From Streptococcus halotolerans (lineage in GTDB: Bacteria > Bacillota > Bacilli > Lactobacillales > Streptococcaceae): a stretch of 64,000 nt of DNA. Each line of letters opens with the position of its first letter. Within the stretch, counting starts at the first letter, position 1. The stretch spans positions 1,396,501 to 1,460,500 of the forward strand of contig NZ_CP014835.1 of assembly GCF_001598035.1 (NCBI RefSeq). Direction: 5' to 3'. Shown in pieces: positions 19,219-27,695 of this stretch. Position numbers and translations under genes: made by a program. The notes beneath the pieces are model-generated. The model was given only the letters and a program-made list of their open reading frames with translations, ran no database searches and was not told where the DNA came from.

Positions 19219-20380
19219 GCCGCGTTGTAAAATGAAGTGCAACAGAAAAGACATGTTCCTCTGATATACTAAAGTCGCCAAACAAAGTATAAAGGAAATA
19301 TGAACATGTCCACTAATCATTCTACCACAAAACAAGCCTATCACCATCTTTCTGAAGCAGAACGTGGGAAAATGGAAGCCTATCTTTCAGAAGGATTGAA
19401 ACCAGCTGAAATTGCGAAACGTTTGAGTCGAAATCGCTCTACCATCTACCGTGAACTCAAGCGTGGAACTGTCAGGCAAGTTAAACAGATCAACGGAAAG
19501 AAAGTTTACTACGAACAATATGTCGCAGAAACTGCTCAGATTCGTTATTCTGAGGGTAGAAAAGGAAGTTACTATCTGAAACTTGAGAAAGTATCAGAAG
19601 CTTTCTTGTTAGCTTTCACAGAAGCTATGCAAGCTAAACCCAGAATTCATAGTGTAGATACTTTTGCCTATTCTTATAAGCTTGAGCATCCTGAGGAAGT
19701 TGTTCCCAGTACCAAGACGCTTTACAATTACATCCACCAAGGTTTATTGGACATCAAACCAATTGACCTGCCTAAAGTTGTCCGCATTCGTAAAAAGACT
19801 AAGAGCCGCCCATCAACTAAGAAATACCTTGGAACTTCTATTGAGAAGAGACCAGATGATATCAACGATCGTTCAACTTTTGGGCACTGGGAGATTGATT
19901 CTGTTCTTGGTTTAAAGACTGCTGGAGAGCCTTCTATTATGACTCTAGTTGAGAGGCAGACTCGTTTTGCACTCACCATTAAACTTCCTAAAAAGAGAGC
20001 TGAGTACGTTAATCAGGCTGTTTTAGACTACATGGAAAGCTATCCAATAAAATCAATAACAGCTGATAATGGAAGTGAATTTGCGTTACTAAGCGACCTA
20101 GAGGGTGTTGATATCTACTTTGCACATGCTTATTCATCTCACGAACGTGGGACAAATGAGAACTTCAATGGTTTGCTTAGAGAGTTTATACCAAAAGGAG
20201 TCTCACTTAAAGGACTTACTCTAGATGACTTAGAGATGTATACCCAAGCTATTAATGATAAACCAAGAAGAATACACAACTATCAGTCTTCTAAAAAACT
20301 GTTTGAGCTAGCTCAAACAGTATAAAAATCATTGACTTAGTCTGATGAACACTGTGTTGCACTTAACTTGACAACTGGGG
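19219..20380 (+). mobile_element. IS30-family insertion sequence (about 1162 bp)
   Basis: The ends form an imperfect inverted repeat of about 26 bp with shared core AAGTGCAACA (left near 19235, right near 20354). A 13-bp direct repeat CCATGTTTTTTCC flanks the unit exactly (19206-19218 and 20381-20393). It carries one intact transposase. The insertion lies between tRNA-Cys and polA. Confidence 0.88.
19300..20325 (+). CDS. IS30-family transposase (IS1239-like)
   Basis: A 341-residue transposase. The N-terminal helix-turn-helix typical of IS30 is clear (LSEAERGKMEAYL; PAEIAKRLSRNRSTIYREL), followed by a DDE integrase core (GHWEIDSVLG; TADNGSEFA; the catalytic Glu in RGTNENFNGLLREF). The coding region is intact. 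Translation may begin at 19300 or at the second ATG (19306); AAGGA lies upstream of both. IS1239 of S. pyogenes is the nearest relative that comes to mind; identity was not checked. Confidence 0.93.
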   Translation: MNMSTNHSTTKQAYHHLSEAERGKMEAYLSEGLKPAEIAKRLSRNRSTIYRELKRGTVRQVKQINGKKVYYEQYVAETAQIRYSEGRKGSYYLKLEKVSEAFLLAFTEAMQAKPRIHSVDTFAYSYKLEHPEEVVPSTKTLYNYIHQGLLDIKPIDLPKVVRIRKKTKSRPSTKKYLGTSIEKRPDDINDRSTFGHWEIDSVLGLKTAGEPSIMTLVERQTRFALTIKLPKKRAEYVNQAVLDYMESYPIKSITADNGSEFALLSDLEGVDIYFAHAYSSHERGTNENFNGLLREFIPKGVSLKGLTLDDLEMYTQAINDKPRRIHNYQSSKKLFELAQTV

Positions 20381-20614
20381 CCATGTTTTTTCCTTTATCT
20401 ATTCGAAAAAATTTTTGGAGCAGTGCAATTTTTTTGATGCCTTATTTTGGGAGACTAGCGCCTTTGCCACCAAATGTTTTTTACTTTTTTAACTAGCAAA
20501 GTCCATTACAAGAGACTGATTGAAGAAGCCGTTTAAACGTCAAAAAACGCTTCTACCTACATGACAAAGCACGTCGCGCTCAAAAGGCTTTTTTCATTTC
20601 TATGGCCTCTTTTC

Positions 20615-20623
20615 TGCTATAAT
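20615..20623 (+). promoter_or_regulatory. Extended -10 promoter abutting the polA start
   Basis: TGCTATAAT ends only 6 bp before the ATG at 20630, so transcription would begin at or next to the start codon and give a leaderless mRNA. No ribosome site precedes this ATG. The -35 region is poor, as is usual for extended -10 promoters. Confidence 0.6.
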
Positions 20624-20629
20624 AGAAGT

Positions 20630-23266
20630 ATGACTAATGCAAATAATAAACTACTTTTAATCGATGGATCATCCGTTGCTTTTAGGGCCTTTTTTGCCCT
20701 GTATAACCAGATTGACCGTTTCCGTAATCCTAATGGCCTTCACACCAACGCTATCTACGGTTTCCACCTCATGCTAGACAATCTCATGGAACGCGTACAG
20801 CCCACTCACATTTTGGTGGCCTTTGACGCAGGTAAAACTACCTTCCGTACCGAGATGTACGCTGATTACAAGGCTGGTCGTGCCAAGACACCTGAGGAAT
20901 TTCGCGAGCAGTTTCCCTATATTCGGGAAATGCTGGCAGCTCGTGGCATTAGCTACTATGATTTGGATAACTATGAAGCTGATGACATCATCGGAACACT
21001 TGATAAGATGGCTGAGCTAGAAGATTTCGACGTCACGATTGTATCTGGTGATAAGGATTTGATTCAATTAGCTGACCATAATACGGTGGTCGAAATTTCA
21101 AAAAAAGGCGTAAGCGAGTTCGAAGAATTTACCCCAGCCTACCTGATGGAAAAAATGGGCATCACACCTGAACAGTTCATTGACCTCAAGGCGCTCATGG
21201 GCGATAAATCTGATAATATCCCTGGCGTTACTAAAATCGGTGAAAAAACTGGGCTTAAATTGTTGCTTGAACATGGTAGTCTGGAAGGGATTTACGACAA
21301 CATCGATGGCATGAAACAGTCCAAGATGAAAGAAAACCTTATCAATGATAGAGAGCAGGCCTTCTTATCTAAGACGCTAGCAACCATCAACACCAAAGCA
21401 CCTATCACTATCGAGTTATCGGACACTGTTTACATGGGACCGAAAGTTGATGATTTGGCTAAATTCTACGACGACATGGGCTTTACCCAATTCAAAAATG
21501 CCTTGGTGGGAGAGGCTGAAACACCAACTTTTGAAAGTCCATTTGAAGAGGTCAATGCGGTTTCTGACAAACACTTCAGTGACCAAGATTTCTTCTACTT
21601 TGAAATGCTCAATGACAACTATCATGTCGAAGACATTATCGGCTTTGCTTGGGGGACTAAGGAAGCCATCTACGCCTCTACTGACCTAGACTTGCTACAA
21701 GCGCCAGCCTTCCAAAAAGCACTGGCTAAGCCTATGCAGACCTTTGACTTCAAACGAGTCAAGGTGCTACTGAGTCATCATGGCATTGACATTCCTGCCC
21801 CTAGCTTTGACAGTCGTTTAGCCAAGTACCTACTATCCACTGTTGAGGACAATCAACTATCCACTATCGCCCGTCTCTACACAGCTCTGCCTTTAGAAAG
21901 CGATGAAGTGGTTTATGGAAAAGGTGCCAAGCGTGCGGTTCCTGAAAAGGATACGCTGCTCAGCCATTTGGCTAAAAAAGTCCAAGTTCTTATCGAGAGC
22001 AAGGAGCCTATGTTAGCCAAGCTAGAAGAAAATGACCAAATCGACCTCCTCTTTGATATGGAGCAGCCGCTAGCAAATGTTCTCGCTAAAATGGAAATCG
22101 CTGGTATCAAGGTCAATGGTGGCACTTTAGCTGAAATGGCTCTAGAAAACCAAGTCGTCATCGACAAATTGACCCAAGACATCTACGAGATGGCTGGGCA
22201 AGAGTTCAATATCAATTCCCCAAAACAATTGGGTATCTTGCTCTTTGAAACCATGGGATTGCCGCTCGAATATACCAAGAAAACTAAAACGGGTTATTCA
22301 ACAGCTGTTGATGTTTTGGAACGACTAGCCCCAATTTCACCAATTGTGTCTAAGATTTTGGAATATCGCCAAATCGCTAAACTACAATCAACCTATTTGG
22401 TTGGTTTACAAGAATACATCCGCGATGACGGCAAAATCCACACGCGTTATGTACAGGATTTGACGCAAACTGGTCGCTTATCATCAACTGATCCTAACCT
22501 ACAAAACATCCCAATACGGCTGGAACAAGGTCGTCTCATCCGTAAAGCCTTTACCCCTTCAACTGATAAGGCTGTTCTCCTTAGCTCCGACTATTCACAA
22601 ATCGAACTTCGTGTCCTTGCTCACATTTCAGGTGATGAGCATTTGATTGATGCTTTTAAACACGGTGCGGACATTCACACGTCAACAGCTATGCGTGTCT
22701 TTGGCATTGAAAAACCAGAAGATGTGACTAGCAACGACCGTCGCAATGCTAAGGCTGTTAACTTCGGTATCGTCTATGGCATCTCAGATTTTGGCCTTGC
22801 CAACAACCTGGGTATCCCACGCAAACTAGCCAAGGAATATATTGAAACCTATTTTGAACGCTACCCTGGTATCAAGAATTACATGGAAACGGTCGTTCGA
22901 GAAGCTAAGGATAAAGGCTACGTTGAGACTCTCTTTAAACGCCGCCGCGAATTACCAGACATCAATTCACGTAACTTCAATGTGCGGAACTTCGCTGAGC
23001 GTACAGCTATTAACTCTCCTATCCAAGGAAGTGCTGCGGACATTCTCAAGATTGCCATGATTAACCTAGACAAAGCTCTAATAGACGGCAACTTCAAGAC
23101 CAAAATGCTCCTTCAAGTGCATGATGAGATCGTGCTGGAGGTTCCTGAGGATGAAATCCCCGCAATCCAAACCTTGGTCAAAGAAGTTATGGAAGCAGCC
23201 GTTGAGATGACGGTTCCCCTTCTAGCTGAAGAATCATACGGAAAAACTTGGTACGAGGCTAAATAG
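20630..23266 (+). CDS. polA: DNA polymerase I
   Basis: Repair and Okazaki-fragment polymerase, 878 residues from the ATG at 20630. An upstream in-frame ATG at 20561 would add 23 residues that do not look native and would place the promoter inside the gene. Domains in order: 5' nuclease (LLLIDGSSVAFRAFF; SGDKDLIQL; GDKSDNIPGV), a degenerate 3'-5' exonuclease-like domain (YFEML where active enzymes have an Asp-x-Glu motif, so proofreading is probably lost), and polymerase with motif A (SSDYSQIELRVLAHI), motif B (RRNAKAVNFGIVYG) and motif C (LQVHDEIVLEVP). Both nuclease and polymerase motifs are intact. A terminator follows at 23457. Confidence 0.97.
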   Translation: MTNANNKLLLIDGSSVAFRAFFALYNQIDRFRNPNGLHTNAIYGFHLMLDNLMERVQPTHILVAFDAGKTTFRTEMYADYKAGRAKTPEEFREQFPYIREMLAARGISYYDLDNYEADDIIGTLDKMAELEDFDVTIVSGDKDLIQLADHNTVVEISKKGVSEFEEFTPAYLMEKMGITPEQFIDLKALMGDKSDNIPGVTKIGEKTGLKLLLEHGSLEGIYDNIDGMKQSKMKENLINDREQAFLSKTLATINTKAPITIELSDTVYMGPKVDDLAKFYDDMGFTQFKNALVGEAETPTFESPFEEVNAVSDKHFSDQDFFYFEMLNDNYHVEDIIGFAWGTKEAIYASTDLDLLQAPAFQKALAKPMQTFDFKRVKVLLSHHGIDIPAPSFDSRLAKYLLSTVEDNQLSTIARLYTALPLESDEVVYGKGAKRAVPEKDTLLSHLAKKVQVLIESKEPMLAKLEENDQIDLLFDMEQPLANVLAKMEIAGIKVNGGTLAEMALENQVVIDKLTQDIYEMAGQEFNINSPKQLGILLFETMGLPLEYTKKTKTGYSTAVDVLERLAPISPIVSKILEYRQIAKLQSTYLVGLQEYIRDDGKIHTRYVQDLTQTGRLSSTDPNLQNIPIRLEQGRLIRKAFTPSTDKAVLLSSDYSQIELRVLAHISGDEHLIDAFKHGADIHTSTAMRVFGIEKPEDVTSNDRRNAKAVNFGIVYGISDFGLANNLGIPRKLAKEYIETYFERYPGIKNYMETVVREAKDKGYVETLFKRRRELPDINSRNFNVRNFAERTAINSPIQGSAADILKIAMINLDKALIDGNFKTKMLLQVHDEIVLEVPEDEIPAIQTLVKEVMEAAVEMTVPLLAEESYGKTWYEAK

Positions 23267-23456
23267 ACGATTCTAACTCCAATTTTAATGCCTTATGCGG
23301 CATGCTGACCGAGCAAAGACATCCTTCTCTTAGCCAGAATGATTACAATCCGCATCTCGGTAGGTCATTAGAACCTAGGCAAAGCACAGAAGGTAACCAA
23401 CCCTTCTCGAACGTAAAAAATCGAGAACTTGACCTTTACATCATTAGACAACAAAC

Positions 23457-23498
23457 CCCTTAGAAGTATTAATTTGACAATGTTTCTAAGGGATTTTT
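23457..23498 (+). terminator. Intrinsic terminator after polA
   Basis: CCCTTAGAA (23457-23465) pairs with TTCTAAGGG (23484-23492), followed by ATTTTTG. The 190 bp between the polA stop and this hairpin hold no recognised gene. Confidence 0.8.
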
Positions 23499-23507
23499 GT
23501 TTTTCAA

Positions 23508-23579
23508 CCTAAAGAAAAAAGATTGAAGACAATGGTCCGAAATGGACTGTTTCTTCAATCTGAAGTTATTCTTTTTAGG
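23508..23579. repeat. Long intergenic hairpin, related to one at 53478-53520
   Basis: Outer arms CCTAAAGAA and TTCTTTTTAGG enclose an inner stem (AGATTGAAGA with TCTTCAATCT) and a GGTCCGAAATGGAC tip. The inner 40 bp resemble the hairpin upstream of the comG terminus region at 53478-53520, so this may be a dispersed palindromic repeat. It may also terminate the convergent transporter gene. Confidence 0.5.
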
Positions 23580-23646
23580 TAAGTTGTTCTCTAATAAAGA
23601 CACCATCTGTTTAAGTTTGTTTTAAGACAGTTGGTTTATACTCTCC

Positions 23647-24987
23647 TTATCCTAAAAATTTTTCATAACTCTCCGAAAACAAGTCCATCTTCGTGGGCTT
23701 GTTTTTATCATGCTGATACAGGCGCTTAAAGGCGCTATAACAAGCTAAGCTAATGATAATAAACACAATCGGTACACCAAATGTCTGCAAACTAATCAAA
23801 AATGCGGTATGAGGCGTTTGTTCTTGGTTGCTTACATAGCCTGCAAGATGTAGTCCAAAACCACTTCCTAAGGCGGTCACAGAGGTTGACAGTTTAGCTA
23901 ACAATAATTTTCCCGCTGTTAAAATAGCAGGGAAATTCTTTCCCGTCTCTGACTCATTGACTTCAATGACTAAAGACAAATCATGCGTCGCTGTCACCAT
24001 AAAAAGACCCGATCCTATTTGTTTAATTGAGGCAAACAAAAATAAAAGAGGAATATTACTTGGCAGAATTTGCCCCAGTGCAAATAAGCCACTCATTCCC
24101 AATACACTAAGTGCGGCCGATAAATAAAATATGCCCTGTTTTGACAAATACTGATTTAATTTTAGGTAAAAACCGGCTCCAAATAATTGCGCTAAAATCG
24201 TAAAAGCATAAATCGAGTAGAAATACTCCCGATTAATACTATACTTGAAATAATAAATATTATAAGCATTCATCCATTCAAAAGATAATTGAAAGAAAAA
24301 GAAGTATAAGGCATAAGCAAAGAACAATTTATTGGACAAAAGAACTTGAAAAATCTCCTTAGGAGATACCGATTTGGAGACAATTGCTCTTGGTTGGAGA
24401 TTTGGCAAATGTGGATAAGCCAACAAGACAAAGCTTGCAACTAAAAAAGCAATCACTAGTGTTAAGCTAGAAAAGCCCCTGTTTCCTCCAAATAAATGCA
24501 ATAAAGGTAAGGCTGAAGTAAAACAAATCAAAGCCGCAAAACTTGAAAAGAAAGTAGCAACACTGGATAAATGAGCACGTGTGTCATCATCTGTAGAAAA
24601 TCTGGGCAATAGTGACCAATAACTAACATCCATCATCGTATAAAAAATATCGAGTATAAAATACAAAACGCAAACCGCAACAACAATCAACGGCTTTGGC
24701 ATATAGCTATTAACTGAGAATAGCGCCATAAACACTATAAGAGAACTAATGATGCCGATAAGGTAACACTTTTTAAGATACTCAGAGAATTTCTCCAACA
24801 AATAAGCAGCTAACACATCGCTAAAAGCGTCGAAGAAGCGATTGAAAAATAAAATCCCTCCAACTAAAGTAGTCGCTAATTGCAAACTATCGGTTAAATA
24901 GAGCATGAGTAACCCGCCTGAAAAACATAAGAGCAAGTCTTTTGAAAATCCTAACATTCCGAAGGCAAGTATTTGTTTTTTTGTCAT
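23647..24987 (-). CDS. GPH/MFS-type sugar:cation symporter
   Basis: A 446-residue membrane protein with about 12 predicted helices of the MFS_2 / glycoside-pentoside-hexuronide group. The N-terminus is typical of the family (AFGMLGFSKDLLLCF; LFFNRFFDAFSDVLAA, containing the conserved RxxDAxxD-like motif). Substrate cannot be read from sequence. It is divergent from a WYL-domain regulator 114 bp away, which probably controls it. No sugar-degrading enzyme is adjacent, which is unusual for this family. Confidence 0.8.
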   Translation of the reverse strand: MTKKQILAFGMLGFSKDLLLCFSGGLLMLYLTDSLQLATTLVGGILFFNRFFDAFSDVLAAYLLEKFSEYLKKCYLIGIISSLIVFMALFSVNSYMPKPLIVVAVCVLYFILDIFYTMMDVSYWSLLPRFSTDDDTRAHLSSVATFFSSFAALICFTSALPLLHLFGGNRGFSSLTLVIAFLVASFVLLAYPHLPNLQPRAIVSKSVSPKEIFQVLLSNKLFFAYALYFFFFQLSFEWMNAYNIYYFKYSINREYFYSIYAFTILAQLFGAGFYLKLNQYLSKQGIFYLSAALSVLGMSGLFALGQILPSNIPLLFLFASIKQIGSGLFMVTATHDLSLVIEVNESETGKNFPAILTAGKLLLAKLSTSVTALGSGFGLHLAGYVSNQEQTPHTAFLISLQTFGVPIVFIIISLACYSAFKRLYQHDKNKPTKMDLFSESYEKFLG

Positions 24988-25040
24988 AACGATAACCTTT
25001 TTATAAAATCTTTAGAATATCCTAGCATGCAAAACTATAT

Positions 25041-25069
25041 TTGTCTACTTTTAAAAAATAAATTATAAT
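25041..25069 (+). promoter_or_regulatory. Promoter of the WYL regulator gene
   Basis: TTGTCT (25041-25046), a 17-bp spacer and TATAAT (25064-25069), 32 bp before the ATG at 25102. Confidence 0.75.
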
Positions 25070-25101
25070 AACTAAAACTGTTTTTATAAAGGATTTTAAA
25101 T

Positions 25102-26094
25102 ATGAAAGCAAACGAACGGTTATTAGAGATGTTTATTCACCTCACCAAAAACCATGAGTTAACAAAGAAAGAATTGACTGACATGTACGGCGTTTCAAGT
25201 TCTTCCATTCAGCGGGATATCCAGGCCCTTAAACTAGTTCTAGGACAATTTATTGACTGTGAGGATAAAGAGATCATCCTTCAACCTAGCAAGGGAGTTT
25301 ACCGATTAAATAGAGACTTGCTAGCTAAAATCGGCTTAGGTAATCTTTCCCTACTAGAAGATCATAAACTGTTAGCTATTCTTAAAGTAATCATTAGCAG
25401 TAGAGCTTTCACTGAAAAGGAGCTTGGTGATCTTTTAGAGGTTTTAACACCTGATGATTTTGTTTATAAAAACCTCCTCAAGAATGAGGTAACCTTTTAC
25501 AAAGGTGTGCCTAGCCAATCCATTTTTGATAAATTAGAACTGATTCTGCGAGCTATCTCAGAGCAAAGAATGATTTCCTTTAGCTATACGAAATATTTTA
25601 AGACAGTGCAGTTTACTAAAATGGTTGAAATGATTTTCTTCAGTGACATGTACTTTTACATCGCAACAGCAAATCATACGAGTGAAGACGATATTCACGT
25701 AGAAAAGCTTAATAAATTCCGCATCAATAATATGGAACATATTAAGCTTTTAGACAAAGGCAAGACAGCACCATATCATCAACGCTTTCAACCTATTGAC
25801 TTAACACATCGGACCGGTAGTTTTGCCTTCTTTGGAAAACCCATTGAAGTCATGATTGACTTTTATTACGATCCTATCTATGTTCTTGACCGTTTTCCCA
25901 ATCATCGCATTGTCTCACAACGAACTGAAAATGGGGAAACCGTCACTCGATTATTACTTGAAACCAATGACGGTTATGGCTTAAAAATGTGGCTACTGAT
26001 GCAAGGCAAACAAGTCAAGGTGATTCGCCCCCAATATCTAAAAAAAGCTATCCAAGAAGAATTACACCAAGTTTTAAAATTATATGATGACTAA
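25102..26094 (+). CDS. HTH/WYL-domain transcriptional regulator
   Basis: A 330-residue regulator. Residues 1-60 form a DeoR-like winged helix (NHELTKKELTDMYGVSSSSIQRDIQALK) and the C-terminal two thirds fit the WYL domain plus C-terminal extension, a ligand-sensing fold often used in sugar and stress regulators. It is divergent from the GPH transporter, so local control is likely (inference). The stop codon lies within the 8-bp duplicated target of the second ISL3 copy, which has separated the gene from its terminator at 27519-27548. Confidence 0.85.
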   Translation: MKANERLLEMFIHLTKNHELTKKELTDMYGVSSSSIQRDIQALKLVLGQFIDCEDKEIILQPSKGVYRLNRDLLAKIGLGNLSLLEDHKLLAILKVIISSRAFTEKELGDLLEVLTPDDFVYKNLLKNEVTFYKGVPSQSIFDKLELILRAISEQRMISFSYTKYFKTVQFTKMVEMIFFSDMYFYIATANHTSEDDIHVEKLNKFRINNMEHIKLLDKGKTAPYHQRFQPIDLTHRTGSFAFFGKPIEVMIDFYYDPIYVLDRFPNHRIVSQRTENGETVTRLLLETNDGYGLKMWLLMQGKQVKVIRPQYLKKAIQEELHQVLKLYDD

Positions 26095-26098
26095 AAGC

Positions 26099-27516
26099 GG
26101 CTCTTTGTCAACTGTAGTGGGTTGACTTATAGCTAACACCGAGAGAGGACCAGTTTGGTCTTCTCTTTTGTTGTGTTCAAAGCAAGATAAATCCGTTTTT
26201 TGAAGTTTTCGAAGTTCCTAAAGCCAAAAGCATTTCGCTTAATGACTTTAATAAGGTTGTTGGTGGCCTCTAGTTTGGCATTGGAATAAGGTAGTTTCAG
26301 AGCATTAATAATCTTCTCTTTGTCTTTTAGAAAGGTTGACAAGACGGTCTTGAAGATGGGATGGACCTGTTTGATGGTATCAGAAATGAGTTCAAAGAAG
26401 TGTTTCTCCTGCTTTTCTTGGAAATGAAAGAGAAGGCATTGGAAGAGTTCATAGTGGTGACGTAGCTCATCAGAGTAGTTCAAAAGACGTTGCACAATCT
26501 CTTGATTGGTCAAGTGCATGCGAAAAGTTGGACGATAAAACCGTTTATCGTTTAGGTTACGACTATCTTGTTGGATGAGTTTCCAGTAACGTTTCAAGGC
26601 CTTATAGTCGTGAGATTGACGCTCAAATTGGTTCATGATTTGGATACGGAGACGGTTCATAGCACGAGATAACTGTTGAACAATGTGGAACCTATCGAGA
26701 ACAATCTTCGCCTTAGGAAACAGTTGCTTAGCGATGTCATAATAGGGACTAAACATATCCATGGTGATGACTTTGACACGACTGCGCACCTTGTGAGAAT
26801 ACCGCATGAAATGATTTCTGATGACAGCTTGCGTCCGCCCATCAAGGATAGCGATAATCTTGTTAGCATCGAAATCTTGGGCAATAAAGCTCATCTTTCC
26901 CTTCTTGAAAGCATACTCATCCCAGGACATGTTCTCAGGTAACCAGGTTAAATCGGTCTTGCACTCAAAGCGGTTGAGTTGCCGATAGACAGTTGACACA
27001 GAGATAGACAGGTCTTCAGCGATTTTTGTCATTGCTTCACGGCTCATGAGTTTGTCGGTGATTTTGTGGTTAATGATGTTGGGAATCTGATGATTTTCTC
27101 TGACTAGAGAGGTCTTAGCGACAGCCATTTTCCCACACGCTTGACATTTGAAGCGACGCTTTTTGAGACGAATCAGTACTTTACAACCCGCCATTTCCAG
27201 ATAGGGAATTTTGCAAGGCTTTTGGAAATCGTACTTTGTCATTTTTCCTTGACAATCAGGGCATTGCGGGGCATCATAATCTAACTTGGCATGATACTCT
27301 CTGTGAGTGAAGAACTTGTCAAATGTCTTTTCAAAAGTGATGTTAGGGTCTTTAATGTCAAGCGAATCTTTGATATAATCTAATTGTTCCATATGAGTCT
27401 TTCTAATGAGTGGTTTGGTTGCTCTTCATTATAAGTCATATGGGACTTTTTTGCTATATTCAAAAAGACTCCATAATCTCCGAGAAGAATTTACCCACTA
27501 CAGAAATTATAGAGCC
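26099..27516 (-). mobile_element. ISL3-family insertion sequence, copy 2 (1418 bp)
   Basis: Same length, ends and orientation as the copy at 5424-6841, flanked by the 8-bp direct repeat CTAAAAGC (26091-26098 and 27517-27524). The insertion point is between the stop codon of the WYL regulator and its terminator stem. Confidence 0.95.
26133..27392 (-). CDS. ISL3-family transposase (IS1167/IS1193-like), second copy
   Basis: A 419-residue transposase, intact, nearly the same as that at 5458-6717. It keeps the zinc-finger Cys pairs (CPDC, CQAC), the HTH (SISTVYRQLNRFE) and the DDE core (DMFSPYYDIAKQLFPKAK; DRFHIVQQLSRAMNRL; NAKLEATNN). Differences from copy 1 are scattered single substitutions, which argues for independent arrival or an older duplication. 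Confidence 0.95.
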   Translation of the reverse strand: MEQLDYIKDSLDIKDPNITFEKTFDKFFTHREYHAKLDYDAPQCPDCQGKMTKYDFQKPCKIPYLEMAGCKVLIRLKKRRFKCQACGKMAVAKTSLVRENHQIPNIINHKITDKLMSREAMTKIAEDLSISVSTVYRQLNRFECKTDLTWLPENMSWDEYAFKKGKMSFIAQDFDANKIIAILDGRTQAVIRNHFMRYSHKVRSRVKVITMDMFSPYYDIAKQLFPKAKIVLDRFHIVQQLSRAMNRLRIQIMNQFERQSHDYKALKRYWKLIQQDSRNLNDKRFYRPTFRMHLTNQEIVQRLLNYSDELRHHYELFQCLLFHFQEKQEKHFFELISDTIKQVHPIFKTVLSTFLKDKEKIINALKLPYSNAKLEATNNLIKVIKRNAFGFRNFENFKKRIYLALNTTKEKTKLVLSRC

Positions 27517-27518
27517 CT

Positions 27519-27548
27519 AAAAGCTAGAAAACTTCAACTAGCTTTTTT
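27519..27548 (+). terminator. Orphaned terminator of the WYL regulator
   Basis: AAAAGCTAG pairs with CTAGCTTTT and is followed by T-rich sequence. Without the insertion it would directly follow the regulator stop codon; its first bases form part of the duplicated target. Confidence 0.85.
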
Positions 27549-27695
27549 CATTGGAAAAAAATCTATTTTTTTGAAAATTTCGCTATCTATGCATATTGTG
27601 CATATGTTGTTTAGTAAAATAATAGAGTAATCGTCATATTTGTTCTCATCTAGGAAGATTAAACTATAAAGGAGATTAAGGAGATTCTAGAAAAT

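Noticed and set aside
20561-20629. N-terminal extension of PolA from an upstream ATG
   Set aside because: The extra 23 residues do not match the family, no ribosome site is present and the TATAAT of the likely promoter would lie inside the gene.
5424-27516. Composite transposon formed by the two ISL3 copies carrying hut
   Set aside because: Each copy has its own perfect 8-bp duplication (TTTTTTGT and CTAAAAGC). A composite transposition would leave one shared duplication at the outer ends, so the insertions were independent.
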